From contig NC_084592.1 in NCBI RefSeq assembly GCF_033807715.1, forward strand, positions 24,896,001-24,960,000: DNA of 64,000 nucleotides. Direction: 5' to 3'. The notes beneath the pieces are model-generated. The model was not told the origin of the DNA. It was given only the letters and a program-made list of their open reading frames with translations, and made no database searches. The stretch's first letter is position 1; each line of letters begins with the position of its first letter. Of this stretch, positions 9,142 to 22,216 are shown piece by piece. A program made the translations under genes and the position numbers. This stretch comes from Cololabis saira (lineage: Eukaryota; Chordata; Actinopteri; Beloniformes; Belonidae).

Positions 9142-12100
9142 GATATTGAATTTATACCTCAGGAAAACTAGACAAATTGAGAAAGGAAAAAAAGAGGCAC
9201 TATGTGTCCTCTAATGTGTCAAAAGTAAATAATCATCTAAGCTTTCTAACATGGATCTGATTTGTCATACTGAGTCACCCTTGTGAGGACATGCGGCATC
9301 TGCCCGAGCTCAGTCTGGAAGCCTGTATGACGCTGTGGCTTTGGTGGGAAATGTTACATGTGGGAAATTATTCTTGGCAGCCGTTTTCAAAGGCCCCTGA
9401 AACGGTTAATATCTGTGACTCTGGGTAGGAGTAGCACGGCCTCTTGTGCTTTACAGTGCCATAGTTGTGGCAAGGGAAACCGCTGCAGCCATTGATCTCA
9501 GCCTGTTCACCTCCCAGAAACAATAACAAGCTGCTCGCCTCCTGTCTTTATGGCACTTGGCTTCTTTGCGTTTCATTAAGCGGTTTGGGTATGGGCGCAG
9601 CTCTGACGCACTGGTTCAAAAATACCACTTGCAGTGGTGTCTGGCGACGGTTTTGTCTCCAGAGGGCTTTTCTCCCCCCCCTCTCCTCTCCCTTCTTCTA
9701 ATAGGGAAGTGTGTTTCTCATAAAGAAACATGCTGAAAAAACCTACACCCATAGCACTTTGAAATATCTTGTGGGTGTTGAACCGTGGAAAGTGCCGCTT
9801 TAATTTCAAACCCATATTTTCCATTTTAAACTTCAAGTATGACTGATTGGATGTTGGTTAGGCCCTATTTAAAAAAAAAGGGAAAAAAAAAAGCCTCATT
9901 AGGGATCAGAAATGACTTTTTAAAACACTTCATGCTGACAGACTGATGGCTTTATAAATCAAATGATTCTGGACCCAGAATCTTCTAGACCCAGTCTAGT
10001 CTTTGTTTTTTTTTTATTCAGCCAGGTTCTATATGTTATATTTAACAGCTTTAGGCACTTAATATTATAACAATTACAGTATGATCATATTTATTTCAGT
10101 TTTGCCGGTCATGAGTTAACAATGACTTGACCCTTTAACACAGGAGGCCAGAAGAGGGCAGACATGCTCCACCGAAATGATCCAAGTCTTTGATCCCTGC
10201 TCATGAAAAGAGAGAAAGAGAGAGGTGGGGAAGAAGAAAAATCCTTTTAACACTACTGAGGAACTCATCAATTTATAAGAGCAATCTCAGTGAGCTGATG
10301 TTAGCAGGCAATTCCTATCTGGCCACATCCGTAAAGAAAACTGTAAATTTCTCATGCTTCAATTGTCCTCCATTAAAGTAATGGGCTTCTGAAAGACGGA
10401 CACGTTAAACTGTTAGCTTTCGTGAGCACAAGAGCACGTATTTCACAGGTTACTGAAGTGTCAGTAATTTATCTGTACCGGTGAAACGTCAGAGACATCA
10501 GAGGCGTCAAGAGGCAGCTTCGGCGCAATGATCTCAGGACTCTGTGCTATCTGGACAACAGAGAAACATGATTTATGGGCGGGAGGCAAATCAATCAAGG
10601 AGGCTATGATATTTGTCCCGCCGACAAAATCTGCTGCAGGAGAATTCAATCAAAGTCTGACAGAGTTGTTTTGTCATTTTGTTCGACTTGCCCTCCAACC
10701 CAGCAGTGTTTCATAAACCTCTACACGATGAAACTTCGCTGAGGAGGAAACGAGGTCAGCGGTGTTTGGTGTTAAAGCTGCACTCCTCAGTTCTTCAACC
10801 CAGCACTTTATCTGTGTCTGAGAAGGGCTTATGTGTTTCTCTATTTTGTTTGGGGTATGGAGCTGACAGACTCTTGTGGTCTGCTGCGAGAGTTTTATTT
10901 TGAACGGTCCCACTGCTGTGCTTCCACACAAGTCTCGTTTAAAAGTTTATTTCACTTGAAAAATGATTGATCACTTCTGAAAAAAAACAAACAACATGAA
11001 ATCCTATTTTATAAGGTCTTGCAACACTTGTAGTACAGATACACTCGAAAGAAGTTGCACTAAGTTTATATGAGCATCACAGAAAGGTGAAAGGAGTTTA
11101 TGGCATCATGTTTGTTTGACAGTTTTGACCTTTTTCCAATTGTTGGGAGAGTTGCTGTTTATCATCTGTGTGGATTACAGAGCCCCCCCCCCCCTATAAA
11201 ATCTGTTTTTATTACAGTCCCCAGCATCTAAGCTCACACCATAGCTCCACTTTAACACAGATTGTTTTGGAGTGATGAACCAGCCCTCACAGTTCACGTC
11301 AGCCCCTCTCTAAGGCCCGGCGGTGTATCCTTACACACGCATCATTATCTCACGTAAACATTGGAAATGCGAGACTGTTGGGAAGGTTGTTGGGGCGGGG
11401 GGGTGGGTGCAAACGCCACTCAAGGCAACGAAGACAGGCCTGAGTGAAAAGGTCCTAAGCGGTGATGCTCTCATTTAGTGTCAGTTCAAGAAAACAACAG
11501 CAGAACAGAGCTGTTTCTAAGGGCGGCAGGATCCGGCGTGTTCGTTCGTACCCGAGCAGATATGTATGCTTGGAAGAGTGTGCGCGTCCAAGGATGTTTC
11601 AATCAGAAAACATGAAGGCAACAATGGGGGTTGCACAAAAAATGCCCCTCACATTGAGATGTACTTGAGTGGAGCTTGCAAACAGTTCCCTCTCCCCTCT
11701 TCTCCTCTTTATCTCTTTATTTCCCTCTATCTCTCTCTTTCACACATAGTAGCTTCACTGTGAAGCTTTGCAATGAGTCCCTTTTGTATGCAGTGCAGGG
11801 GCCCGCGTGAGTTCCGTCCCTTGGCTCTCAAACTAAACAGTGAAGATGGTGTTATCTGAATGCTGCCAGGAGCTTGTCAGCTTGGTTTGGACCGGGGCTG
11901 ACCGAGTGGCCGGTTTGGTGGATGCGAGTCCGTGCCAGGCTCCCATCGGTTTCCCTCCGTGGACATCTGCTGCGTGCGGAAAAGCTCGTGGAGTTTGTCT
12001 GCGGTTGCATCTTAATCCTCCATCTCTTCTGCTCCAACCATGCCTGGCCCGAACAAACCACCGGCTCTGCTCGCTGTGCTTGTATTAATTGCCCTTGCAT

Positions 12101-13513
12101 GGCTCGCTGTTTGCTTCTGATTACACTCATTAATTTCAATTCCCCTGGAAGCCACCATCACCACCATCGTAGCTGCCCGTAGGCAGGCACAAGCACAGAC
12201 ATGCACTCAATCTGATGTACTTTTGTGAAGTGGCAGAGGAAGGGTTAACTTTGATCCGCAGCTGGAGAATGGAGGACGAGCTTGGAACAGGCTCCTTTCT
12301 TTAAATTATGTCAGCATCGTGGTTCTTTATTCCTGTCACCCTGATTTAAAGGTAAACCTAGCCATCCATACTTAGCTGATGATGCATATTTGGCATCCAC
12401 TGGTTTCGCGATGTTGCTTAGATATCAAATCAGCTAAGAGAAACTATCACTCTCCCACCCTTCACAAATTGGATCCATTTGTTTTCTGTTCTATTTCTCC
12501 AACCACACACCCAGTGTTTATCTTATCTTGAAAACTAGCAAACCTCCAAACAGATATTCATCATGTATTGGTAGTGTGTAAATGCATATTTAAGGGACAC
12601 AATCCTGCATTATACTGTATGTAAAACATGAAATATACACCATGTATGCATCAGAGATACAGTCCTTTACATAACATGTTAAAAAAAGGCTTTTATAAAC
12701 TTCATAAAACCTGTGATGTCACAAATGGAGTGGCAAGAGCGCTGTATTGATTTTTAATATCTTTATTTAAACTGATTTTTGTCTTTTGCACTCTGCTTTT
12801 TAGACACAGCCATCTAAAGGAAACATTGGTTAAAACAGGTGGGATGAATTACTGTATAGCCACGATTGGGAGGGTTGGGAGGTGTATTTTGGCTCTAAAT
12901 ATTACACGCCATGGCCTTCATCTGAAAATAGTCAAGGAATATAATTCCTGTTATTAAATTTAAAAGATGAAATGAATTCTTTTCTGACCGAAAACAAAAC
13001 AGATATCAAACACAAGTCGACATCTAAAGCTGACAGAATGAACTTTCTGGAGTGTTTTTTTTCCACTATTTATTTCCACTATTGATTTGCTCAGTGGTGT
13101 TATGTGACACATTTACAGCGATAATGTTCATGGATTCACCAAACTGACCACATCTCCACATGTTAGGAACGACCGGCTGTTTGTCATCGGGAGCTGTGCC
13201 CCCCCACCATTTTATTATGACTATTTATCTATTTTAACCTCAGCTTTGTATTCTTTTTTTTTATGTAAGGCAAAAGTCCAGAAGAAAAGTTGCTCTCACC
13301 TGCTGGTCATTAGTCAGAGTCCTCATCCCAGCAGGTGGACCACATCTGGTAAAATCAAATCATGTGGGCCAGTGGGGTTGGCCTTGAGCTTCCATTAGGT
13401 GTCCAAATGGAGCATAATTAGCCAAAGTACAGCAGCTTTTTCTGTGAAATATGTTCAGAATTGGACTCATCAACATGAACCAATCTGTGCAGATCAAGCT
13501 GTATAAATAATAA
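9139..13513. other. 4.4 kb gene-free sequence
   Basis: Open frames are short and have no recognisable domain. The stretch has a C12 tract at 11183-11194 running straight into TATAAAA, and G/C-rich patches near 11390-11410 and 11880-12100. I could not assign any of it to a repeat family. Conserved regulatory sequence is possible but cannot be seen from one genome. Confidence 0.4.
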
Positions 13514-13700
13514 TGTCACGACCCAGCTCGCGGAAACTCACACATGGGTTTAAGCAAAACAAAGATTTTATTGGAACAAGAATACCAATCCAGAGATTGC
13601 AACCAGAAATACGCACATAAATACTGCTGAATCTTGCACACCTATAGCCACACGTATGCAGGCGACATGTGGAATGTCCTCACATAGCTAATCATAACGT
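13514..13700 (-). repeat. possible LTR 3' end (degraded)
   Basis: Read on the minus strand, the sequence has AATAAAATCTTTGTTTTGC (polyadenylation signal) and about 40 bases later ends GAGCTGGGTCGTGACA, a common end for fish Gypsy-type LTRs. A 5-bp AATAA precedes it on the + strand and also follows CACA at about 14068, which could be a target duplication. AATAA is too simple in AT-rich DNA to prove it. Confidence 0.3.
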
Positions 13701-15062
13701 GAAAGGGTTGTATATGCATCCACGATAATTGTTTAGTGTAAAGTGTGTGTTTGTGTGCACAAATGTCCAGAGTATATTTAATTCACAGAACCATTATCAG
13801 CTTGTTTTGTGTCTTGTAAAAGGAAAGTGATGTACCAAGTGAGGCTCCCTTTCAGCAGTCCTTAAGTGGATCTTCAAGGAGCAGTAAAACTTTCCCATAA
13901 TTTCCGAGACTTTCTTACATTCTGTCACCTTTTCACCTCGGAACCTTGAGGTTTCTGGGAAAATGCGGCTTCTGGATTGACTCATCAGACAGCTGTACCT
14001 TAAAGGGGCTCGTGGGGGCATCACCGTGCGGGCCGCTGCCTCGGGTTCTGATTTGATGGCCAGGCACAAATAAAAGCCTCTGAACCTTGACTTCGTTGCG
14101 GAGTCCACATAACTCAATTAGTGAGGCAGTCCTCAGCCGGCAAAAATGAAAACAATCCGGACGCCATTTCCCGAGAGAGCAGTATTCATTTATCAAATTC
14201 ATTCCTCGTTTCAGCCTCATCCTGAGAGTTTCTTGAACTGACTTTAATGCTTCACCAAGGATTGACTCAGCAGCTCGATATCGTGCAGGTGGGGAGGATG
14301 TATTGTACTTGTGGCTGTGTTAATTCCTCCAGGCGAGCAAGACCCCTTTACTTCTTTACCTGCTGCGATCTTTTTAAAGGACGCCCAAATAATGAGCGTA
14401 GATTGCATCATCTCTGTGGGTGTTTAAGGCTTCATTACCCAGTGGGCAGTAAAGTCCATGGGACTGAAGGTGCTAGAGGGCAAGAGCAAAAGTGAAGAAA
14501 ATCAGTGCTCTAGAAGGTCATATTGATTGAAAAGCACCCTGTGGATTGCTCTGTGGCTCGCTCAATCCCCAAGCGTGTTTGTTGTTGGATACCAGACAGC
14601 TGCCTGAAGGCCCTGAACAATGCAGCGGGCAGAAAAGACAGTGAAATCAATGGCTGTCTCACAAAAGGCTCTTGTAAGTTCTTCCCAATCATCTAAAGTG
14701 ACTCTCTTGGCACCTCCATTTGCACCTACCTTAAAAAAAAAAAAGCATGATTCATTGCAGGCCCTTTGGCTTCAGAAAGTGTTTTTTCATTTGCACACGA
14801 GGTACAGTAAAACAGATAAATGTCTCACTATTGAGCAGTTTGTAAAGGCTTTAAACTTGTTGTTGGAAGCTGTTTCACTGTCAAAGTCAGCTGCTGTTCC
14901 AGCCATCGATAAACCAACACCGTTAACAGACTGACTGGCTAAATGAGAAAATGACCAGCTATTTGACCTGACAGGGTAACTCATCCCAGTTATGTGGCAT
15001 GGCTGACATCAGGCTGACAGTCTGCTTCATCATATGTTTATTTGGTTACTTACATGTTGAAT
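13701..15062. other. unassigned sequence
   Basis: No coding signal or known repeat was recognised. The part at 13900-14480 is more GC-rich than its surroundings and free of simple repeats, so it is a reasonable place to look for conserved non-coding elements. Confidence 0.35.
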
Positions 15063-15484
15063 CTAGCTGTTAGGGCTGTTCGATTTTGCCCAAAAATAAA
15101 ATCTCGATTTTCGATTACGATTATTTTGTGAATTGACAAAAGGCAAAGAAATTATTTCAAATATGCTGTTTTTTTATTGAACATTTGCCCCATTGGGCTT
15201 TAAGTGCAAACTTTGCTCTTATTAAACCAAAAATGAATGAATAAAGTGCAAAACTCTGTAAAATAAGTTGAAAAAAAGTTTTAAAAAATATAATAAAATA
15301 TAAAGTTTTATCTCTGAAAAAAAAATCAGCAAATCAGCACTTGCAAACATACAGTAAGTTATATTTCCAATTAAATAAAACAAGATATTTTCTAATTAAA
15401 CTAAACTGGGTCTTTGCATGCTAAATAATAATGCAACCCATGAAGGAGGTAGAGGTGTGTAATGTCAGTCATTACATTTGCTAT

Positions 15485-15625
15485 TCACATTTGCAAGTTT
15501 TTTGCAAGGAACACGAGCCGGTCTACCGCATCTGGCTTGAGGGATGCCCGGTGGCGTGTTACAACGCCCCCTCCTACACTAAAGAGCCTCTCCGATGGGG
15601 CACTTGTCGCAGGTATTGAGAGGTA
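15485..15625 (-). pseudogene. hAT transposase C-terminal (hATC dimerisation) fragment
   Basis: The frame is open for 46 codons up to a TGA at 15485-15487. It reads [20 protein letters not shown], then [20 protein letters not shown] and AKNLQM. This is the hallmark hATC signature (…IPATS.PSERLFS…R..L.P..V..LVFL..N). It mediates transposase dimerisation in the family. No start codon and no catalytic domain are present, so it is a remnant inside the deleted element. Confidence 0.9.
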
Positions 15626-15647
15626 TTTCCATCAATCATTAATATGG

Positions 15648-15675
15648 TATCAATCATTAATATGTGTGCAGACAA
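15648..15675 (+). repeat. 28-nt block shared with the second hAT element
   Basis: The block starts TATCAATCATTAATATGTG and ends TGCAGACAA, directly before an A-rich tract. It matches 29337-29364 (minus strand) at 27 of 28 positions. The first 17 bases are also tandemly repeated just upstream (from about 15631). Confidence 0.8.
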
Positions 15676-15799
15676 GGTTAAAAAAAAAAAAAATAAAAAA
15701 TTAAAATCGATTTTACGATTTTCACATTTTAACATCGTTCTAATTACATAATCGCGATTACGATTTAAAATCGATTAATCGAACAGCCCTACTAGCTGT

Positions 15800-18410
15800 A
15801 TAACCCTACTTATTTTTGTCCTCTGCTAGCAGTGGGAACACTACTGCCACCTAATGTGGTGTTTGTCGTTACTGCAGTCCAACTATACGGCCTTTGCCAT
15901 CTGTTAATCGTGTGAATTTTGTCTCTCAGTGCCGTACTTCTGCACTAAAGTAGTCTAAAAATTATTAAGTGAGGAAAGATTGTGCTCTCTTAAAAAATGT
16001 AAGCATTTTTGACTTCCAGACGTGAAGTTCGGCACATTCCATCCCGTGAAAGATGCTTAAGTAGAAGGATACATTTGCCTGCTGAGACCAGGCCCCTGGC
16101 GTTTTCTCGTTCCCTCGTGGGCTTCTGACAGAGCCAGATAGGCCTCCTCTCTACTGACAGCCAAATGTCCTCATCCATCCTCATCCAAGAGGCCCGCAGG
16201 CGTCATCAACCCCGTCTAAATTTCCCCCGATGAAACCCCAAAGCAGAACTCTCTTGCCCGAAGCCTCACAAAGTGATGGAGCTGGGAGTATCCCCACGGA
16301 GCCTCTGTCAATATGTCATCATCGGCATGGCTGCCAGTTGGCAGCACTGTAACCCGCTGCAGATGTGTCAGCAAAACAGTCTCCATTTTATTATTATTTC
16401 TTTTAACTTAATATCCATTGCAGGATGCTATTTTCTTTTGCTGCATTTACACTATAGGTCATAACTCCAGCAGCTCATCATGTGCTTCCCATTCTTGTGG
16501 TGGAGAGGCATTTGTGATGATGAACAGACACGTGGGGGAGTGTTTGTTTAGTTAAGGGGGAAAGTCTTAGCCGGGTGGAGCTATATAAGCAGATGTAAGC
16601 ACTTCTTGTTCAACCTGGCTGTGCTGAGAAAACAATTTTAGCCATATTGGAGAATAAACTGACCATTTCAAGGATTGTACATCTTCAATACAAATGAAGC
16701 ATATGAATAATTTAGTTTTATCTATCGGAGTATAGAAAAAGGAGAATGAAAGTCCTTTCTAGTCTCCCTTTTGCCAAAGACAATATAGCCTTATAAAAGG
16801 AAAAGCCAGTAAAAAGGAAAGCCAGTTGGAGTCTAGCCGCCTTTAAATGATGGTATAACTGTGTTTACTATTTTAATATCTGTTCATTAAACTATGTGAT
16901 CCAGGCAACAGTAATTTGCGATAATATGCACAACTGTAACATCTATTCTGAATTGAGTAATATTTATTCATTCTAACACAAAAGTGGTCTGTAAATATAA
17001 AACACATTGCTGAAAGCCATGGATCTCTGACATATCATGGCCAGTTGGAAGATGGAAATATGGCATCATATCTCAGCAACAGAAGAAAAGAAGGACTAAA
17101 TAATAAAGAGGAACGGCAGATGCTGATTTCCAACTTCCTGGCATATATTACAGGAAAGTGCAACTTTGCAAATTATTGTATGGAAATATTTCTACATGAG
17201 TAAAAAGGGTTTGTAACAAAGCTGCATTTAGCGTTACATGCATTTCATGCAAATGCTTTTACAAGATTTTAATGGGATTTGTTCACTTGACAATAAATTC
17301 AAGCTAGAATGTTTACAATTTGCAATCATGACTGACACTGAATGTTGGTCTGATGCGGTTTAGTATCAGTAAACCTGTCGTGGCAGCGCGTCACCGGGCC
17401 GAGCGAGCTGGAGGCAGCTCGCAGGGTGACGTCTGACCTCTGACTGAGGAATGTTTTTCAAAGCCGCCTCATCCATCTTCATTTACTCCTGGTGGTTATT
17501 GTGCTGTACAACATTAATTCAAGCGGCTCAAGGTGTTTGGATAGCTCGCGCCAGTCGAACCAAACACACGCAAGCTGTCTGTGACGACAGCCATCAGTCA
17601 AACTTTGCTTCAACCGCGGATCAAGTTAACGTATGTTATCACTTACTGTGATTGAGCTTTGAAGGAGCACATTCTTTACCTTCATGCAATGTGGCGGAAA
17701 AGGGTTGTTGTTTTTTTTCCTTTAGGAAACAAACTGAGAGAATTTGGATTTTAAAGAAAAGTTAGACAAATTTAGATCCTTTCCCCGGTTTTTACTTGAA
17801 CCATCTGTGACACATGCTACCTACACAGACTAACGTTTAGGAACAGGTTCATTGTTGTGTAGTCTGCGTGTGCAAAGACAGAAACACTCAGTAATGAGCA
17901 TCCAAACAGGCTTGTTCTTGGCGCGGCCAACAGCCGGCCCCTTAAGAACACCGACTGACATTTCATGCACTGCTCGTATTGAAGTGGCATTTATGGGATT
18001 CAATTTAACAGCTCTTTCATTTAATAAGAACTCCGGCTGATGCTCGGTGCTTTCAGAGTGCTCTCCTGAAACAGCGCGAGTCTACAAGACATGCACAGAG
18101 ACGTAAAGAAGGTCAGAATCATGTTGTGTGCCAAACAATATACTGGCTTGTTTTCACAGGGCAAAGACGGGATTTGGACAATGACACATTGTTATTATTT
18201 CACTTTGCAGATTAGAGTTATAATGAAACAAAACCTCGGAGGATGGAGAGCTTTAATTGAGAACATGTAATGTCTCAAAGGGTGACTTTTTCCTCCTCTA
18301 ACTCTCAAGTCTGGTTTAGGATGTCACAACTATCCCCAGTCATGTTTTTCTTTTCTTTCTTTAACCCTATAATGGCAGATGTGTCATATTGAATACATAC
18401 ATGCATTTCT
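15800..18410. other. 2.6 kb unassigned sequence
   Basis: No gene was recognised. A TATA-type motif at 16581-16588 with AATAAA at 16653-16658 gives a compact promoter-to-polyadenylation arrangement that may be a worn LTR. The remainder shows nothing that I can assign. Confidence 0.35.
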
Positions 18411-18497
18411 GAACCTTTGTAGCGTCCTTTTAATCACCTTGAATTGCCTTGTTGCTGATATGTGTGTATATAAATAAACTTGCCTTGCCTTGACTAA
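18411..18497 (+). repeat. LINE tail fragment
   Basis: TATATAAATAAACTTGCCTT followed by GCCTTG units resembles L2-type 3' tails (GTGCTATATAAATAAACTTG…). No coding part is attached. Confidence 0.4.
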
Positions 18498-18904
18498 TCA
18501 AAAAAAGGAAAAAGTTTCATACGAACCAAAAAAAAGATAAAAAATAAAACAAGTAAAAACACATACGTAAATGTACCTAATGTATTCATATTGATAAGGA
18601 AAATCATTATTTAGAAATTGTTTTAATACAAAATTTGAGTTTTTTTTTTTATTCCAATATATAATTAACATTTCAAATAAAAAGTGTTATTTCATATGTC
18701 AGACTTTAAGGAGTTAAGATCTGAAAGTTAACTTATAATTGTACTGAATTGAACTATTTAATCAAACCTGATGAAGTTGTTTCTCAGTGTCCTACATTAA
18801 GCTGACATTTGTTGTAAGTTGCTTTATATTAATGAACTGGACTGATTTTACCTGTAATGGAACTGACCTTTGTCATAGCTTTCTTTTGTAAATCTTTCCC
18901 TTTT

Positions 18905-19060
18905 TCAGGGGTCACCACAGTGGATCATCATGCTCTTCATATTGATTTGGGATACGTTTTACATCGGATGCCCTTCCAGTCTTCCCATGTTATCCGGGCA
19001 CAGGGCCGAGTGGCTGAGTCACAGAGCAGAGTGGGTTCCACTACGTGACGAGGCAGGAAA
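18905..19060 (+). repeat. interspersed fish repeat, family not named
   Basis: The motifs GGGTCACCACAGTGGATCAT, TTGATTTGGGATACGTTTTA, CATCGGATGCCCTTCCAG and TATCCGGGCACAGG occur in an order that I recognise from many fish genomes. The family name and the boundaries cannot be fixed here. Confidence 0.5.
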
Positions 19061-20924
19061 TTAATCAAGAGACCTTGTGTGTAAAGGGAGACCAATTACA
19101 CCATCTTCTATAATATGGTTATGTGCACAGAAATGTACTTAATATCAACCTGCTCTTGATGACAAGGACCAATGAAAGAAAGCCCACAGCTTGTCAGTGT
19201 GGAGACAAATGTCTCTGTTGTACGAACTCAAGTTAATTCAGTTTAAATGAAGTTGAGAGACTCTTGCACCTCAAAAAGATCAAAAAGCTGCTTTCATACA
19301 TCTTGTACCACAGTTCTTGCAGGAGACGAGACATTTGACCACACAAGGCGACAGCGTTTACCCGGAGTCCGAGACTCTGAGGCGCATGTGTGCGTACACC
19401 ACTTAGTCAGTGTATCCAAGCTACTTACACAGAAAGAACATTGATTCATATGGCACACATGTGCACCACGTGGCTCCGACGTGTCCCCCCCCCACCCCTC
19501 GCCACCCCTCCTATCCCCCATGGGTGCAAGAAATCTGTGGCAGACATGTCACCCTCCCCAGCTACTGCTTTAATTAAAGCCCTAATGATGGGCTTTCAAC
19601 TGGGAAGCAACTTATCATCACACATAATCGTCGGGCGCTAGTTAGCGCTGGCAGAATTGCAGCCATCTGTTTCGCCAGGAACACATTGTGAGAGTTCTTT
19701 ATATAGCAGACGTAGCAAACGTACAGTATTTGTATTTAGGAGAGACCCCCCCCACACACACACACACCAAAACACTGTTATGCAGTTAAAAATACTTGAT
19801 TTTCAATTTAGCTTAGATGCAATTAATGTAGGAGGATGATTATTCAGGTGACACCAGCTGGTTGTATTCTGCACATGAGCAAAATGTCACCCTGTCTAGC
19901 AACGAGGAGGTTATAAATGAGCATATACATGTTTAAATATCAAACTAGAATGTAGATGTACGCCAAGCGAGTGAAAGTGTCTTTTCAAAAGACGTTAAAC
20001 AAATTTCTTCAGAGAAACGGCTTGGCTTGTGAAGAATGTTCATAAAACTGTCTGAGGAAATTTCAAAGTGAATAAGATCATAAATGTGTAGGAGATTAAA
20101 AAGGGTTTTGAATCACTTGCCCACAAAACATGCTGTAGATGCAGTGCAACAGTTACATCAAAAGCATGAGTGAAATGCTAATGTTGTCTTATTTTTGTCA
20201 CATGGGGTTTGCATCCACTTTTGAGAGAAAATTAAACATTTATTACGCAGGTTTAAGGTTGATTTATTGTTTTAATGTTTGATTTATGCCCTAGTTGTTG
20301 GCATAAGCAAATCCGCTAAGCAGAAACAGACTGTTTTCACACTTTCATCATGGTGTTTTGCTTTCTTCACACACACGGCAACAAGATTTACGTCCAACGA
20401 ATCAATCTGAGGTCAAACACGGAGCACTCAAGGATTATTTACCAGCTATGAAACGTAGTCATAGTCTCGCTGACAGAAAAGCTGCAGCCTTAGGGTTGAT
20501 GTAATTCTCGTCAATGTTGGGTGCCTCAGCGCTTAGCTGATGCAAAAAATAAAATAAAAAGCTTTGGCACCCAAAAGCGGTGAGAGCAGCTTGCTGGCAG
20601 TTGTGTAAATCCTGCTCTTGTTTACTAAAGTTTCCTGATCAAAAGGAGGAGGACAAGTAGGAGGGTCATGTGGGGAGAGATTAAGTGAAGGAAAAAGTTT
20701 GAAAGCTGAGTCACAGTAGGAGTGTTTGACATGTTGTCAGGTTGTCAGTGGAAGCTTGTGAAAGGCAGGTTTAACGTAAGGCTCTCTGGTCTGAGAATAA
20801 AATATATGATGGGTTACTTTTTTCATGCCATTCTGAAATAACTGAACACGAGAGTCGCAAGGCTTTTTAGATATAGCGGTACAATTAAAGTGAAGTTCGA
20901 ATGATGTTTCCTTGCAATCTGTTC
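19061..20924. other. unassigned sequence
   Basis: No supported gene. Short C-rich tracts (19488-19515) and a CA run (about 19749-19768) are present. Confidence 0.35.
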
Positions 20925-21075
20925 CAGGGTATTGGTGTGATTGTGGGCCTGCACGCTCTTTTGATGTGTATATTTGCTCCTGGGATAGAGTGGTGACCTG
21001 TCCAGGGAGGACACCGCCAGTGACTGCTGGGAAAAGGCTCCGGCCCTCAAACCCGCCACTCTGAACAGAATGACG
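20925..21075 (+). repeat. V-SINE-type tail, diverged
   Basis: CCTGGGATAGAGTGGTGACC and TGTCCAGGGAGGACACC align with the 3' third of the full SINE at 30483-30851 (CCTGCGATAGACTGGTGACC, TGTCCAGGG). The head is absent. Confidence 0.65.
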
Positions 21076-21980
21076 AGGGTGTAGAAGGAGGATGAATGTC
21101 TGGCTCCCTTTAAGTTCGTCCTTCTTCCCTTTGTCTTGTCTTTTTAAGTCCAGCCCCTGGCTGAGAGTGACTTAGATAAAGGTTTACTGTCTGCGGTGTT
21201 TGACGACTTCTCCCTGCGGGGCTCTTTAATCATTCATGTTTCATTAACTGGATAGCTGTGTGGCAATAATCTATTTCCACTGTACAAGCAGTGTAGTAAT
21301 ATCCTTGTGGCAAACTAGGATCTCATTGTAGGTTGGTGGGTCCCTGCACTTTAAAAGCTAAACATGCAACATTCACAACTCATAATACTGTTGTAAAGAT
21401 GCCATTTAGGGATTTACTGTCATTGTTTTGCCAAATAATCATTATTAACATGGTAAGGAAGGAATGAAATGTGACTGATGAGATAGATGGTGACTTTACG
21501 TAGATTTCCGTTACACGTTTTCGCAAAACTACAAAGTACTGCTGTGGGGCTGATGTTTCCATTAAACAGTTGTTGTTTTTTTCCTTTTTATGAGCGTTAG
21601 TCTCCTAACATCTTATCCTGCAAGATTTCTCTTCAAAACAAAGAAGAAGAAGATCTTGACTTCAAAGAAAATGGACAGAAACATTTAGTTTGGACCAATT
21701 ATCGCGACTGCCGTTGCTGCAGAAATAGTCAACAGAAGACAAAAGCAGCAGATAATCACTCAAGTGATTATTCTTATTCGTATTCTCTATTCTTAGGTAA
21801 TGCAGTAATAGATAATGATTAAGTGGTGTTATAGCACAACTGGATCATATAAATGAGGCCAAAACCAGCTGGTAACTAGATTTTAATGGATTTGGATTGA
21901 CCGACTACGTCACAACCAGTGGAGTTTATTTATTTATCAAGCACGGCTTCATGTGGACTAAGTGTTGCTGGTATGTACTT
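21076..21980. other. unassigned sequence
   Basis: Nothing recognised on either strand. Confidence 0.35.
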
Positions 21981-21997
21981 AAACTTTGTATAATTTG

Positions 21998-22199
21998 GGC
22001 CGCTCGGTGGCGCAGTGGGTTAAGCAGCGGCTCATATACTGAGGCTACAGTCCTCCTGCAGCGGTCGCAGGTTCGAATCCCGGCCTGCGCACCTTTGCTG
22101 CATGTCATCCCCGATCTCTCTCTCTACCCCTTTCATATCTGCAGCTTGAATAAAGGGCCACTAGAGCCCAAAAAAAATCTTAAAAAAAAAAAAAAAAAA
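21998..22199 (+). mobile_element. complete tRNA-derived SINE with 17-bp target duplication
   Basis: The RNA polymerase III boxes are intact: box A TGGCGCAGTGG at 22008-22018 and box B GGTTCGAATCC at 22070-22080. The body runs through CATGTCATCCCCGATCTCTC to AATAAAGGGCCACTAGAGCC and an A-rich tail of more than 15 bases. AAACTTTGTATAATTTG occurs at 21981-21997 and again at 22200-22216. The identical duplication, clean boxes and long tail suggest a recent insertion. The head is tRNA-like, but this is not a functional tRNA gene. Confidence 0.93.
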
Positions 22200-22216
22200 A
22201 AACTTTGTATAATTTG

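Larger units (their letters stand above)
15071..15791 (-). mobile_element. hAT transposon deletion derivative with 8-bp target duplication
   Basis: The terminal inverted repeats are TAGGGCTGTTCGATT on the left and AATCGAACAGCCCTA on the right. The element is flanked by identical 8-bp copies of CTAGCTGT at 15063-15070 and 15792-15799, the length diagnostic of hAT. It is 721 bp. Internally it keeps the 3' end of a transposase frame on the minus strand (15485-15625). The rest of the transposase is missing, so the copy is non-autonomous. Confidence 0.92.

Noticed and set aside
12150..12182. polyhistidine run
   Set aside because: Comes from a short CACCAT-rich stretch in a chance frame without other support.
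22003..22085. tRNA gene on the + strand
   Set aside because: Boxes A and B are good, but the body, poly-A tail and 17-bp duplication show that it is the head of a SINE.
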